NCBI RefSeq assembly: GCF_000211815.1
Contig: NZ_GL890816.1
Location: forward strand, 42,499 to 106,498
Length of the DNA stretch: 64,000 nucleotides
Direction: 5' to 3'
From: Moorena producens 3L
Lineage (GTDB): Bacteria > Cyanobacteriota > Cyanobacteriia > Cyanobacteriales > Coleofasciculaceae
This document shows, piece after piece, positions 55,560 to 64,000 of this stretch. The notes beneath the pieces are model-generated. The model did not search any database. It saw only the letters and a list, made by a program, of their open reading frames with translations, and was not told the DNA's origin. Numbering within the stretch: position 1 is the stretch's first letter; every line of letters begins with the position of its first letter. Made by a program: the position numbers and the translations under genes.

Positions 55560-56243
55560 TTATTCACGTTTTCCGAAAATCTTGCTTCCTAGGCGAATCA
55601 TCGTTGCTCCTGCTTTAATAGCCTGCAAATAATCTCCCGACATTCCCATTGACACTTCTTTTAAATTTAACTGAGTTGTTTGATTAAGCTGTTCCTTGAA
55701 TTTAGCAACTTCTACAAATGCATCAAAAATTTCAGCTTCCGATAACTCCAAGGGAAGAATTGTCATTAACCCTTGAATATCTAAGGAATCGCAAGCTTCC
55801 AATTCTGGTAACGTTTCTAATAACTGCTCAACAGACCAACCATATTTATTAGGATCGGGCAATATCTTAATTTGTAAACAAACCTTAGGTCGTTTATTTA
55901 ACTCATTAGCCCGCCGATTTAAACTCTGGGCTAACTTTAAATCATCAACGGAATGGATCCAGTCCATTGTTTGAACAGCTAGTTTAGCTTTATTTTTTTG
56001 TAAGTGACCGATAAAATGCCAGGAAATCCCCTCTAAATCTTTTAACTGCTCCTGCTTAGCACAAGCCTCTTGCAATCGATTTTCTCCGAAATCCCGAATT
56101 CCCGCACCATAGGCTTCCCGCATTTTTTCCACAGATACGGTTTTGCTCACTGCAATTAAACGGACATTAGGCTTTAACTGTTGAAGAATCTGCTGGATAT
56201 TATCAGTAATAGGTGTAGTGATAGTTAAAGGTATTTTTTCCAT
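55560..56243 (-). CDS. PLP homeostasis protein (YggS/PLPBP family)
   Basis: 227 residues from the ATG at 56243, chosen because GAGG lies 6-8 bp before it; a further upstream start would overlap the kinase gene. PLP-binding lysine in LIAVSKTVS, FGENRLQEA, WHFIGHLQKNKAK, VSMGMSGDYLQAIKAGATMIRLGSKIFG. It controls free pyridoxal phosphate and amino-acid balance. It starts 32 bp after the kinase stop and is likely cotranscribed with it. The long upstream extension (MVGEAMEEKGKRKT) is probably not used. Confidence 0.9.
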   Translation of the reverse strand: MEKIPLTITTPITDNIQQILQQLKPNVRLIAVSKTVSVEKMREAYGAGIRDFGENRLQEACAKQEQLKDLEGISWHFIGHLQKNKAKLAVQTMDWIHSVDDLKLAQSLNRRANELNKRPKVCLQIKILPDPNKYGWSVEQLLETLPELEACDSLDIQGLMTILPLELSEAEIFDAFVEVAKFKEQLNQTTQLNLKEVSMGMSGDYLQAIKAGATMIRLGSKIFGKRE

Positions 56244-56274
56244 AGTCTTCCTCTTGCCTTTTTCCTCCATGGCT

Positions 56275-58674
56275 TCACCCACCAATCACTTTGGACAAAT
56301 CTTGTAGGATTACCTCAGCTGACTGGTATCTGTCAGCGAAATGATAGGTTACCATCTTTTCTATAATTTGGGCAAATTCTTCAGGTACATCTGCCAGATT
56401 ACGCCAGATCACTTCACCACTTTCTGGAGAAATGGGCAATTGATAGGGACGAATGCCAGTTAATCCTTGAATCCCAATCATACCTAAAGCATAAATATCA
56501 CTATTGAAACTAGGGTGTCCCGCTAATTGCTCTGGTGGGGCATAACCGCGAGAGCCAATGGCAACCGTAGCATTTTCTTCCTGACTCTGCTCTGGGCTTT
56601 TAATCTGTTTAACTGCTCCGAAATCAATTAGTACCAGTTGACCATCAGTTTCACGACGGATAATATTGCCAGGTTTGATATCCCGGTGGATGACGCCGTA
56701 TTTGTGGATAAAGACAAGAATTTCTAAAATATCTTTCAGGATATCCGCGACTTCCTTTACTCCAAGCCGTTTATCTACGGGCAATTCGTCACTCAGGGAC
56801 TGACCGGGAATATATTCTTCCACTAAGTAAAATGCTTTATCTTCTTCAAAATAAGCTAGTAGTCGAGGAATCTTTAAATGATTACCCAAGATTTCTAATA
56901 TTTCTGCTTCAGTGCGGAATAGCCGTCTGGCAATTTTCAAGAATTGCGGATCGCTACGAGCCGGTTTCAATTGCTTGACCACACACTGGGGTGAACCAGG
57001 TCGCTGAGTATCTTCTGCTAAATGGATTAGACCAAACCCACCTGAACCAAGAACACGCTTGGTTTGGTAGCGTCCAGCTAGGAGGTTATGTTCGGGTCGG
57101 TACTCTACCGATGTGCCATCAGGGTCTGCACCAGCTGTTGGGTTCCAAATTGCTGTGGCATCTTCTTGAGATAAATCGGTTTGTGGTATCGGTATAGTTT
57201 TGGTGTTAGTGCTGGAGATGGTTTTGTTTTGTTCTTTCAACAACGCCTGTAACAAGGCCAAGTTCTGTTCCTGTTCTTGAGCTTTGGCTTCAATTTTGCG
57301 GCGCTCTTGCTCTGCTTTTATGCTCTCCTGTTTAGCCTTGTAACCGGTGTAAGTCATTACACCAGTACCCGAAAGGATTAATGCCAACGCAGGTGCCACA
57401 ACAGGTATCCATCCTGAGTTGAGAAATAGCAGGTAGGATGTTCCGAGCAAAATACCTAGAGCAATACTCTCAGATAGTACTAACTGTCGAGTGTTGCGGC
57501 TTACCCCAACTAACACGCCCCCTATTAGTGTCCAACCCCAAATCCACAAGCCTTCTGTCCACTCAGACCAAAACCAAAACTGTGCTCTTCCCTCTCCAAG
57601 TGCGCCACTGAGCAGTTGACTCACGATTTGACCATGTATCATGACTCCTTGCATATGCTTGCTTTCTTTTTGAGCAAAACTGTAGGGTGTTAAGAAGTCA
57701 TCATCTTTGATACTAGGAGCATTCATCCCGATTAGGACAATCCGGTCTTTGACCAAGTCCGGTTCAATCTCCTCATTCAGAACCTTAGTTAAGGTAACGG
57801 TATCGGCAAGGTGATCAGCAGAGCGGTAATTCAATAAAATTTGGTAGCCTCCCGTATCTCCCTTTTGGTAACCTCCAGCAGTAGGAGATATCTTGTTATA
57901 GACTGTTTTTCCTAGCTTCATCTGTTTTCGGGAGATGTTTTCGGGCTTGATTCCCCGCTGTTCCAAATAGCTTCGGGCTAACTGAAAGCCGAATGATAAT
58001 CTGGTGGTGCAACCCACGATGCTGGTATTATCACTGGTATTGTCAAAAAATAATGGAGCCCGCCGGACGATTCCATCGGGATCTTCAAGTAGATTAACAA
58101 AGCCTACACGATGCTGAGAAATGTTTGGGGGGGCTGCAACACTGGATGCTTCTGATTGACCCCGATAGCAAATTGGGATTATGCGATCGCTACTTTGCAG
58201 TAGTTCAGAAAATTCGCCATGACCCGGTTCTACTGGACTGTCTCGAAAGATATCGACACCAATGACAGCGGGTTGATGTTGCTCCAACTTCTGTAATACC
58301 TCATACATTACAGCATCTTTGATTGAAGACCCTCCTGGAGCTGTTGTGCCTTTTAAATCTGGCTCAGTCACCTCTACTACTAAGAGGCGGTCATCGGGTG
58401 GTAAAGCTGGTCGCAGCTCTATCATCCGGTCGAAAGCCTTTAACTCAAAAAACTGTAACATTCCTAGGTGCTTAGACCCTAGCATTAAACCAGTTACCGC
58501 CAAACTCGCTACCAATGCTGGGTTTATCCCAACATATTGCCCCAAGCGTTTCAGCCGCGACCAAGCTTTCGCAGATTTTCGGGGCGGGGGGGAGGGATTT
58601 TCCACCTGGGGGCTAATAAGTTTTGATTTGTTTGGTGACTCTTCTGTCGCCACTTTTACCAGCTGAGCACTCAT
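56275..58674 (-). CDS. CHASE2 sensor Ser/Thr protein kinase
   Basis: 799 residues. A first helix (about 49-75) is followed by an extracytoplasmic CHASE2 sensing domain (about 75-360, with HQPAVIGVDIFRD, GFVNLLEDPDGIVRRAPL, IVLIGMNAPS), three further helices (about 368-450), a coiled coil rich in Gln/Glu/Lys, and a eukaryotic-type kinase domain (about 535-799): GSGGFGLIHLAED, VVKQLKP, VIHRDIKPGNII, LIDFGAVKQI, GYAPPEQL. Active-site residues are present. The signal sensed is unknown. Confidence 0.92.
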   Translation of the reverse strand: MSAQLVKVATEESPNKSKLISPQVENPSPPPRKSAKAWSRLKRLGQYVGINPALVASLAVTGLMLGSKHLGMLQFFELKAFDRMIELRPALPPDDRLLVVEVTEPDLKGTTAPGGSSIKDAVMYEVLQKLEQHQPAVIGVDIFRDSPVEPGHGEFSELLQSSDRIIPICYRGQSEASSVAAPPNISQHRVGFVNLLEDPDGIVRRAPLFFDNTSDNTSIVGCTTRLSFGFQLARSYLEQRGIKPENISRKQMKLGKTVYNKISPTAGGYQKGDTGGYQILLNYRSADHLADTVTLTKVLNEEIEPDLVKDRIVLIGMNAPSIKDDDFLTPYSFAQKESKHMQGVMIHGQIVSQLLSGALGEGRAQFWFWSEWTEGLWIWGWTLIGGVLVGVSRNTRQLVLSESIALGILLGTSYLLFLNSGWIPVVAPALALILSGTGVMTYTGYKAKQESIKAEQERRKIEAKAQEQEQNLALLQALLKEQNKTISSTNTKTIPIPQTDLSQEDATAIWNPTAGADPDGTSVEYRPEHNLLAGRYQTKRVLGSGGFGLIHLAEDTQRPGSPQCVVKQLKPARSDPQFLKIARRLFRTEAEILEILGNHLKIPRLLAYFEEDKAFYLVEEYIPGQSLSDELPVDKRLGVKEVADILKDILEILVFIHKYGVIHRDIKPGNIIRRETDGQLVLIDFGAVKQIKSPEQSQEENATVAIGSRGYAPPEQLAGHPSFNSDIYALGMIGIQGLTGIRPYQLPISPESGEVIWRNLADVPEEFAQIIEKMVTYHFADRYQSAEVILQDLSKVIGG

Positions 58675-59664
58675 ATATAATAGTTATTACTAGAAACGAT
58701 CACCCTTGATGTTCACCCTTGATGATTCTATAAATAATACGATCAACGGTTCGATCACCCTGTAGAGTAGTGACTCATTCCTTGATTCAATGCCCTGACC
58801 TAAGTTGGAAACGTTGCTCTTTGTATTTTCCCGATCGATTTAATCGATTGAGCAGAAGCAATGGAAGCGAAGTTGCTTACACTACCATTTGGCTTTTTTT
58901 TGGTTAGGAAGCAAGTCGTGCTTATTGTGTCAAGCTATCAATCGGATTATCTGAAATTTGTCTTCAACTTCGCCGTGGTCAACCACCCTTATCCCAATTA
59001 TTGATGCCCACCTGACTAATATCTTGGGTAATTCTACATTGATAGTTTTGACAGCAAAAACTGGCATTTAGCCTATACAAACAGCTTCCTGCATTTTAGC
59101 TTAACAACCGGTGGATAGTCTTCATCCAACATATCGGCAAGTTTTACTACTCACAGGATGCCCTATCGCCAACTTTTCTTTTTTTGATTGCTTTATCAAC
59201 ACTAGAAAATCTGGCTACTGTCATGCTTCAAGTACAGTTTCGGCTTTGGTTATCTACTTGAAAAGACTTCCAATTCGCCGTTGCTTATCTATTGTCACTT
59301 ATTAGTTAGACAAAAAAAGACAAAAAACACCTATAACTATCAGCCTGGCTTCAATCGCAGGTTGATAGTTCGTACACCCCTACTGCTAATCTATACCGTC
59401 ATCAACCCTGCCAAGTCATCATCCCACCCTGACCTAACCGGTTCATAGGTGGGATGAATCGTAGGGATTATTGATCACATAGTCTTCCGAGAGACAAACG
59501 TTGGTCAGGTAGTGAGGTTACTTTCCCCCGGATTCATCCGTCGGGTTTGTACTACTCCTTTCTGACACAACCTAGAGCTTTTTGGTAGATATGTCTAAAT
59601 TTGTAGATATTTTCTGATCAAACCAACCCCTAGAGCCAAACCGGTTTTCTAGCGGGGGAGAAGT
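58675..59664. other. Long intergenic region without a convincing gene
   Basis: 990 bp between the kinase start and psbK end. A 64-residue plus-strand ORF (59111-59305) has no RBS or family match. An aaaaaaagacaaaaaac run and an acaaccggttc-type segment are present. The kinase promoter probably lies close to 58700. Confidence 0.4.
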
Positions 59665-59802
59665 TTACCGGAAGCCCACGGCGGCTTGCCAGACAAAGGC
59701 TAGCAGCAAGAAGAACACAGGGATGACTGGTAGAACGTCCACCACTGGACCAAAAATAGAGTAAGCTTCGGGTAATGTTCCTAACAGGAGTGCAGCTTCC
59801 AT
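59665..59802 (-). CDS. psbK: Photosystem II reaction center protein K
   Basis: 45 residues: MEAALLLGTLPEAYSIFGPV, then LPVIPVFFLLLAFVWQAAVGFR. The precursor with its cleaved N-terminal part and the WQAAVGFR end are diagnostic of PsbK, a single-helix subunit of photosystem II. RBS aaggaag lies 11-17 bp before the ATG. It sits 47 bp downstream of tgt, the arrangement known in many cyanobacteria. Confidence 0.95.
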   Translation of the reverse strand: MEAALLLGTLPEAYSIFGPVVDVLPVIPVFFLLLAFVWQAAVGFR

Positions 59803-59849
59803 ATCTTAAATCTTCCTTTCCAACACAGATTTAATAATTGACATGTATC

Positions 59850-60974
59850 TTAACATGAAGTGAACAGCCATTGAGCAAATTGTGTAGTGAATTGATCACT
59901 TAAGATGGCTGCCCTGATCGCTTGAGTAAACCGAATTAGCTCAGTCACATTGTGGTGAGAGAGTAACATATAGCCTAGAGATTCACGCGATCGCACTAAA
60001 TGGTTCAGATAAGCACGACTGAAATTCTGACAGCAATAGCAAGGACAACTGGCATCTAAGGGGGAAAAATCTTCCCGAAACTGGGCGTTTTTCAAGTTCC
60101 AGCGTTCCCCCTGGACTAAGGCGCTACCATGACGTCCCAGGCGAGTGGGAATAACGCAATCAAACAAGTCTATGCCAGATGCGATCGCTAAAACCATTTC
60201 CCTGTAGGTACCGACCCCCATCAGATAACGAGGCTTATGCCATGGCAGTAATGGAGCGGTTGTCTGGACAATTTGGTGAATCAATTCAGGCGGTTCCCCC
60301 ACACTGACACCACCAATGGCATAACCTGGTAAGTCCAGCTCGACCAAGGATTCGGCAGCCCTTTGACGCAAATCTAGGTACACCCCACCCTGAACTATAC
60401 CAAACAAAGCTTGTTGTTCAGGGCGATTGTGGGCAACAATACAGCGTTTGAGCCAGCGATAGGTTCGTTGAGTTGCTAATTCTACCTCAGTTCGCTCAGC
60501 TGGATAGGGGGGACACTCATCAAATGCCATGATCACATCTGCTCCCAAGGCATGCTGAATTTCCATACACCGTTCTGGGGTTAGATCAATCATCCGCCCA
60601 TCCCGAGGAGATCGAAACCTCACCCCCTCTTCAGTAATAGTACGGAGCTGGCTTAAGCTAAACACCTGAAAGCCACCAGAATCAGTTAAGATTGGTCCGT
60701 GCCAACCCATAAATCGATGCAGACCACCGGCTTGTTTAATGATGGCTTCTCCCGGTTGCAGATGGAGATGATAGGTATTAGCCAAAACCATTTGCGCCCC
60801 AGCTACCTCTAACTGGGCTGGTGTTAGAGTTTTTACCGTTGCTAGGGTGCCTACTGGCATAAACCTGGGAGTTTCCACCACACCATGGGGGGTCACAAAC
60901 ACCCCAGCTCTTGCCTTAGTGTGGCTACAGGAAGCCTGACATTGAAATGAAAAATTAATTTTCTGTTGATTCAA
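59850..60974 (-). CDS. tgt: Queuine tRNA-ribosyltransferase (tRNA-guanine transglycosylase)
   Basis: 374 residues. TGT exchanges guanine 34 of certain tRNAs for preQ1 on the way to queuosine. Motifs: DSGGFQVFSL (catalytic Asp), MAFDECPPYPAERT, GIVQGGVYLDLR, YAIGGVSVGEP, YLMGVGT, DLFDCVIPTRLGRHG (second catalytic Asp), and the zinc site CPCYCC...H. Complete. Confidence 0.95.
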   Translation of the reverse strand: MNQQKINFSFQCQASCSHTKARAGVFVTPHGVVETPRFMPVGTLATVKTLTPAQLEVAGAQMVLANTYHLHLQPGEAIIKQAGGLHRFMGWHGPILTDSGGFQVFSLSQLRTITEEGVRFRSPRDGRMIDLTPERCMEIQHALGADVIMAFDECPPYPAERTEVELATQRTYRWLKRCIVAHNRPEQQALFGIVQGGVYLDLRQRAAESLVELDLPGYAIGGVSVGEPPELIHQIVQTTAPLLPWHKPRYLMGVGTYREMVLAIASGIDLFDCVIPTRLGRHGSALVQGERWNLKNAQFREDFSPLDASCPCYCCQNFSRAYLNHLVRSRESLGYMLLSHHNVTELIRFTQAIRAAILSDQFTTQFAQWLFTSC

Positions 60975-61154
60975 GTTGATCTAGGTCTTGAAATATCGTT
61001 AACTAGACCATAGCTTCTAATTCGGTTAACCCAGGTTAAACTCTTGCGTCTTCGATATTTTGTATTAGATGCATCCAACTTGGAGCAAGCCAATACTTAT
61101 ACCCTTGAATTTCATTAATCAACCTGTAACCTTCTAACCTTCTAACCTTCTAAG

Positions 61155-61652
61155 CTAAAAAGGACTATCTGCATCATCATCAATTTGCACATCCCATTTC
61201 GCGCTTAGAACCTGTGTGACCATAGCTTCAAGGGCTTCCGCCTGAAGTTGATCAACACACTCTTGTTGCAAGGGATTCAACAGCGGAATCAGCCGCAACT
61301 GACGATTTTCATTAATTAGGTCAAAGTATGCTTCTTGGGTTGGAGACTGACTCAGTTGTAAATAGTCAAAACTATGGACATTGATGTAAAGTGTCCGATT
61401 GGCAATCAGGGTCGAGCAATGGGGATCAGCAAATACTTCCTGAACTAACCCTTCCCCCTGGTTCTTTAGTTGACCATCGAGAGTGTGGATGTAACGGACG
61501 CAACCTAAATCACCAAGCAAGCGTTTCATATCTCGCTTGTTGATGATAATGCCAGTTTCAATGATGCAAGGAGCTGGGAGTTGGTGTCGAGATTGGTGGT
61601 GACTCATGGATAAAAGCCTATAATGCTTTTCAGGGCTGATATTGACATGCAA
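61155..61652 (-). CDS. Conserved hypothetical protein
   Basis: 165 residues; an internal ATG (SHHQSRHQ) 16 codons in is an alternative start. Contains CIIETGIIINKRDMKRLLGDLG, CVRYIHTLDGQL, TLYINVHSFDYLQL. It is soluble, with no signal or helix, and ends in acidic DDDADSPF. I do not recognise a function. Same strand as tgt, upstream by 181 bp, so possibly one transcript. Confidence 0.65.
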   Translation of the reverse strand: MHVNISPEKHYRLLSMSHHQSRHQLPAPCIIETGIIINKRDMKRLLGDLGCVRYIHTLDGQLKNQGEGLVQEVFADPHCSTLIANRTLYINVHSFDYLQLSQSPTQEAYFDLINENRQLRLIPLLNPLQQECVDQLQAEALEAMVTQVLSAKWDVQIDDDADSPF

Positions 61653-62346
61653 CTGGTATATTTAATTGATTGGCGAGGCAACCCTAAAGGTTAAACCAAT
61701 TGATGAGAACATAGCTACGGCAACGGGTTAAAACCAACAATAAAGGTTAATGGTTATCGTACTTAATACCTAATCTAAGCATGCTTAATGGTTAATACAA
61801 GCGTATAAGCGTGTAAACCTACAAGCGTTTAAGGGTGTAAGGGTGCCTAGTAAGCAGCAAGAGATAATTCCAATAGATGCAGGGGATAATCTCTGTTAGG
61901 TGTTTATCTTTAAATAGTTCACAGTAAACTCGTCAAATCTAGTCAACTAGATTACTCCTGTTTAAGGTTTTACCCTTATTGAGTGAACACCAACAGCTTA
62001 TATCCCAAATGGGGTCAACCCATTGCCAACTACTTTTTATTGATGCAGTCGCGCTATAGCCAGGGGCCGTGTGGAGCACATTCGAGCACCTTGTCAGCCC
62101 CGTGGAAACCACGGCAGTTGCTCATAGGGGAGACCCCCTTTGGCCGCACTGCCTCCCCGTTGTTGGCGCTGCATCGCTTCTACCAAGGAATGTTGATTGA
62201 GCCGTTTTGGTCGGAACGAACTAACTAGATTGGCAGCCCGTTGCTGTTGAGACCTAACCCATAGGGTGGAGTAACTTGCTGCTTATAACAACAGCTTATG
62301 ACACCATACTATCCCAATCTTTCGATGGTGCTCAAAGGAAAATTCA
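61653..62346. other. Intergenic region with GATGCAG element
   Basis: About 690 bp. The left half is AT-rich with gtataagcgtgtaaacctacaagcg-type repeats (61803-61850). The right half holds the repeat at 62042. An 81-residue ORF (61983-62228) is made of repeat sequence and has no family match. Confidence 0.45.
62042..62176. repeat. GATGCAG/CTGCATC element, copy 4
   Basis: 135 bp: gatgcagtcgcgctatagcc ... ggggagaccccctttggccg ... cgctgcatcgc. It is longer than the other copies, with an inserted gtggagcacattcgagcacc part. Confidence 0.6.
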
Positions 62347-62397
62347 GTGACATCCTCCCGGCGCTGATGCTACGCATACAGCGCGGGCTTCCAAGAA

Positions 62398-63657
62398 TCA
62401 CTTCAAGGATTTCCTGGTTGCTCCCTTGTGGGGTTTCGCCTCTGACCTAGATTGGGTTGCCCCAACCCCCGGTAGACCGACTGCACAGGCAATTTCGATT
62501 CCCGACTGTCCATCGGTACTGATCAGTTGTATCCCTCTATTTTTTATGACTTGACCGCTAGCTACATCCCTATCGGTTTTATACCCACAATCAGGGCAAT
62601 TGTGAACTCTAACACTCAAGTCTTTTTTGACTTGCCCACCACACTCAGGACACTGTTGAGAAGTCCTCCTGGCATCTACTTCACCAAAAAACTTTCCACG
62701 CTTCCAGCACACATACTTAACGATGGTTCGGAATTGTCCAAACCCAGCATCAAGCATATACTTACCCAACATCCCTTTGGCACTAGTTTGATAGTCCAAA
62801 TCTTCCATGAAGATCATATCTCCAGCATCACAAAGAGCATGAGCTTGTTTGAAGTGAAAGTCCTTCCGAGTGTTATCAATTTTGTGGTGAAGTCTAGCAA
62901 TCTGCATCCGCTGTTTCTCGTAATTCTTAGACCGTTTCTGCTTTCTAGACAACCTACGTTGCAGCACTTTCAGCCTACTTTGCAGGGTCTTAAAAAACTT
63001 CGGCGGCTTGACGAGAGCACCATCACTTGTTGCTAAGAATTTTTCCAGCCCGACATCGACGCCAATGGGATGACCATGTGGCATAGGGTCTGGAACACTG
63101 ACATCACATTGAATGTTGATAGATGCATACCATCGGTCAGCTTTCCGTATGATTCTCACTTGCTTGACCACAAACCCGTTAGGGATTGGGCGATGCAAGT
63201 TAATTGGAATCAGTCCTATCTTGGGCAATTTGATGTGCAAGTCCGTAACCGGATTGTCTTTAAACTGAGGGAACAGCAAAGACTTGAACTGCCCATGCTT
63301 TTTGAACCGTGGAAAGCCAAAACCACGGGACTGAAAGTACTCCCAACCTTTGTGCAACTGCTTGATAGCTTGCTGAAGAACTTGAGAAGGAACCTCCTTG
63401 AGCCTGGGAAATTCTTTCTTAGCGTTGGGCAGGTTGTTCAGTTGATTAATTTCGTTAGGAAACTTTGCTTCAGATGAAATGATGTACTCTTTTTCAAGAG
63501 AGCATCTGTCTATCAAGCATTTGCGACTATCACACCAATCTTTGATCTCCCGCAACGCATAGTTGTAAGCACTGCGACAAATTTCCATCGACTCAATTAA
63601 TCTTTGTTCTTGAGTGGCGTCTGGGTAGATTCGGTAGCGATAGTTCAGAGTCAACAT
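62398..63657 (-). CDS. tnpB: RNA-guided nuclease TnpB (IS605 OrfB), second copy
   Basis: 419 residues. Begins LTLNYRYRIYPDATQEQRLIE, typical of TnpB. RuvC-like residues are present: D in IGVDVGLEKFLATSDG, E in MIFMEDLDYQ, D in KTDRDVASGQVIKNRG. The zinc finger is CPECG...CPDCG. It is distinct in sequence and end hairpins from the TnpB at 50619, so the two belong to different elements. Appears intact. Confidence 0.92.
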   Translation of the reverse strand: MLTLNYRYRIYPDATQEQRLIESMEICRSAYNYALREIKDWCDSRKCLIDRCSLEKEYIISSEAKFPNEINQLNNLPNAKKEFPRLKEVPSQVLQQAIKQLHKGWEYFQSRGFGFPRFKKHGQFKSLLFPQFKDNPVTDLHIKLPKIGLIPINLHRPIPNGFVVKQVRIIRKADRWYASINIQCDVSVPDPMPHGHPIGVDVGLEKFLATSDGALVKPPKFFKTLQSRLKVLQRRLSRKQKRSKNYEKQRMQIARLHHKIDNTRKDFHFKQAHALCDAGDMIFMEDLDYQTSAKGMLGKYMLDAGFGQFRTIVKYVCWKRGKFFGEVDARRTSQQCPECGGQVKKDLSVRVHNCPDCGYKTDRDVASGQVIKNRGIQLISTDGQSGIEIACAVGLPGVGATQSRSEAKPHKGATRKSLK

Positions 63658-63705
63658 CCTAATATTCTAGAGGATTTACTGGCTGTAGCGCTACTGTTAA
63701 ATGTT

Positions 63706-63816
63706 GTTAATTGAGGGGGTGTTTAACCCCCTCAATTAACCTGGGGGAGTCCATGTATCCCGGCGCTAACAAGATCAGATATAGCGCGGGTCTTATCGCT
63801 CCCCCAGGTTAATTGA
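63706..63816. repeat. Overlapping inverted repeats at the left end of the element
   Basis: Hairpin 1: gttaattgaggggg (63706) pairs with ccccctcaattaac (to 63740). Hairpin 2: tcaattaacctgggggag (63732-63749) pairs perfectly over 18 bp with ctcccccaggttaattga (63799-63816). Both use the strand 63732-63740, so they exclude each other. Confidence 0.75.
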
Positions 63817-64000
63817 TTAGTTGAACCTCCCCACCCTGAAGAGGGATGGGGTATCCTTTGCACAACAACGCTCGTTGCTGTTCTCGACCTGGGCGTGACT
63901 TTCCCCCGCACGGTCGGTAGCTGAGTGGGGTCAATACCCAGTTTTTTTTGAGACCCTTACTTTTTATATTAACACTATTGAGAGGGAAAAGAATACCCCG
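63817..64000. other. Window edge without gene
   Basis: Flank of the second TnpB element. It contains a gggatggggtatccttt stretch. No ORF can be supported in the remaining 180 bp. Confidence 0.4.

Larger units (their letters stand above)
62347..63830 (-). mobile_element. TnpB-only IS200/IS605-family element, second type
   Basis: The right end (minus-strand 3' side) has hairpin cccggcgctg...cagcgcggg (62357-62387) next to gtgacatcctc. The left end has a similar hairpin cccggcgct...agcgcggg (63759-63790) nested in an 18-bp inverted repeat. One tnpB gene lies between, with no TnpA. Outer limits are estimates. Confidence 0.6.

Noticed and set aside
59111..59305. 64-residue ORF in the kinase-psbK gap
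   Set aside because: No RBS, unusual composition and no family; probably chance.
61983..62228. 81-residue ORF on the plus strand
   Set aside because: It overlaps a GATGCAG repeat element and shows no RBS or family signature.
1..64000. tRNA or rRNA genes
   Set aside because: I looked for T-loop-like gttcgaatc and acceptor patterns and found none that fold; gttcgag at 3141 and 9058 belongs to repeat elements.

Overview
The window looks like a chromosome segment of a filamentous cyanobacterium, probably a marine Moorena/Lyngbya-type strain (inference). Evidence: the photosynthesis genes psbK (next to tgt) and petL, a glucosylglycerol-type ABC transporter, many HIP1 octamers (gcgatcgc), many short tandem repeats (gctgatagctgatag, gccgtcagccgtcag, ctccctactccctac) and gcgtagcgt-type palindromes. 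Most genes are housekeeping or accessory genes separated by long, repeat-filled spacers. I found no rRNA, tRNA or CRISPR array.

1-14.3 kb: an FMN-dependent 2-hydroxyacid oxidase, then the high-affinity phosphate transporter pstS-pstC-pstA-pstB behind a clear Pho box. Next come a frameshifted ATP-grasp gene, a PLP decarboxylase of the glutamate/cysteine-sulfinate family, a secreted Tat-type PhoX phosphatase with a triple Pho box upstream, and two small exported or membrane proteins. pstSCAB and phoX together form a phosphate-starvation block.

14.5-28.2 kb: an AI-2E/PerM family membrane protein, a DUF39 homocysteine-biosynthesis protein, a cysteine-dioxygenase-like cupin, a GNAT acetyltransferase, a second ATP-grasp protein and an EamA exporter. 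These are followed by a four-gene membrane redox operon (ferric-reductase-like plus Rieske fusion), a YraN protein and three small cyanobacterial proteins. The cysteine dioxygenase and the sulfinate-type decarboxylase could together give a hypotaurine/taurine route, with ATP-grasp, GNAT and EamA genes nearby (inference).

28.3-41.5 kb: a 1485-residue secreted M10/serralysin-like protease with seven near-identical cadherin-like repeats and an RTX tail, a GgtB/C/D-type sugar transporter interrupted by a PD-(D/E)XK nuclease-like gene, petL, a class II histone-deacetylase-like enzyme and a 46-residue membrane peptide gene.

41.8-64 kb: gyrA, a Uma2 nuclease, era, an SLH/DUF3370 protein, an unusual protein with five 84-87-residue tandem repeats, a TnpB-only insertion sequence that abuts a gap gene cut after residue 194, a D-lactate dehydrogenase, an RTX protein, a PLP-homeostasis protein, a CHASE2-Ser/Thr kinase, psbK-tgt, a conserved hypothetical protein and a second TnpB element. 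At least eight copies of a MITE-like family with ends GTAAGCATTCAGC/GCTGAATGCTTAC, and four copies of a second family with GATGCAG/CTGCATC ends, fill the intergenic space.
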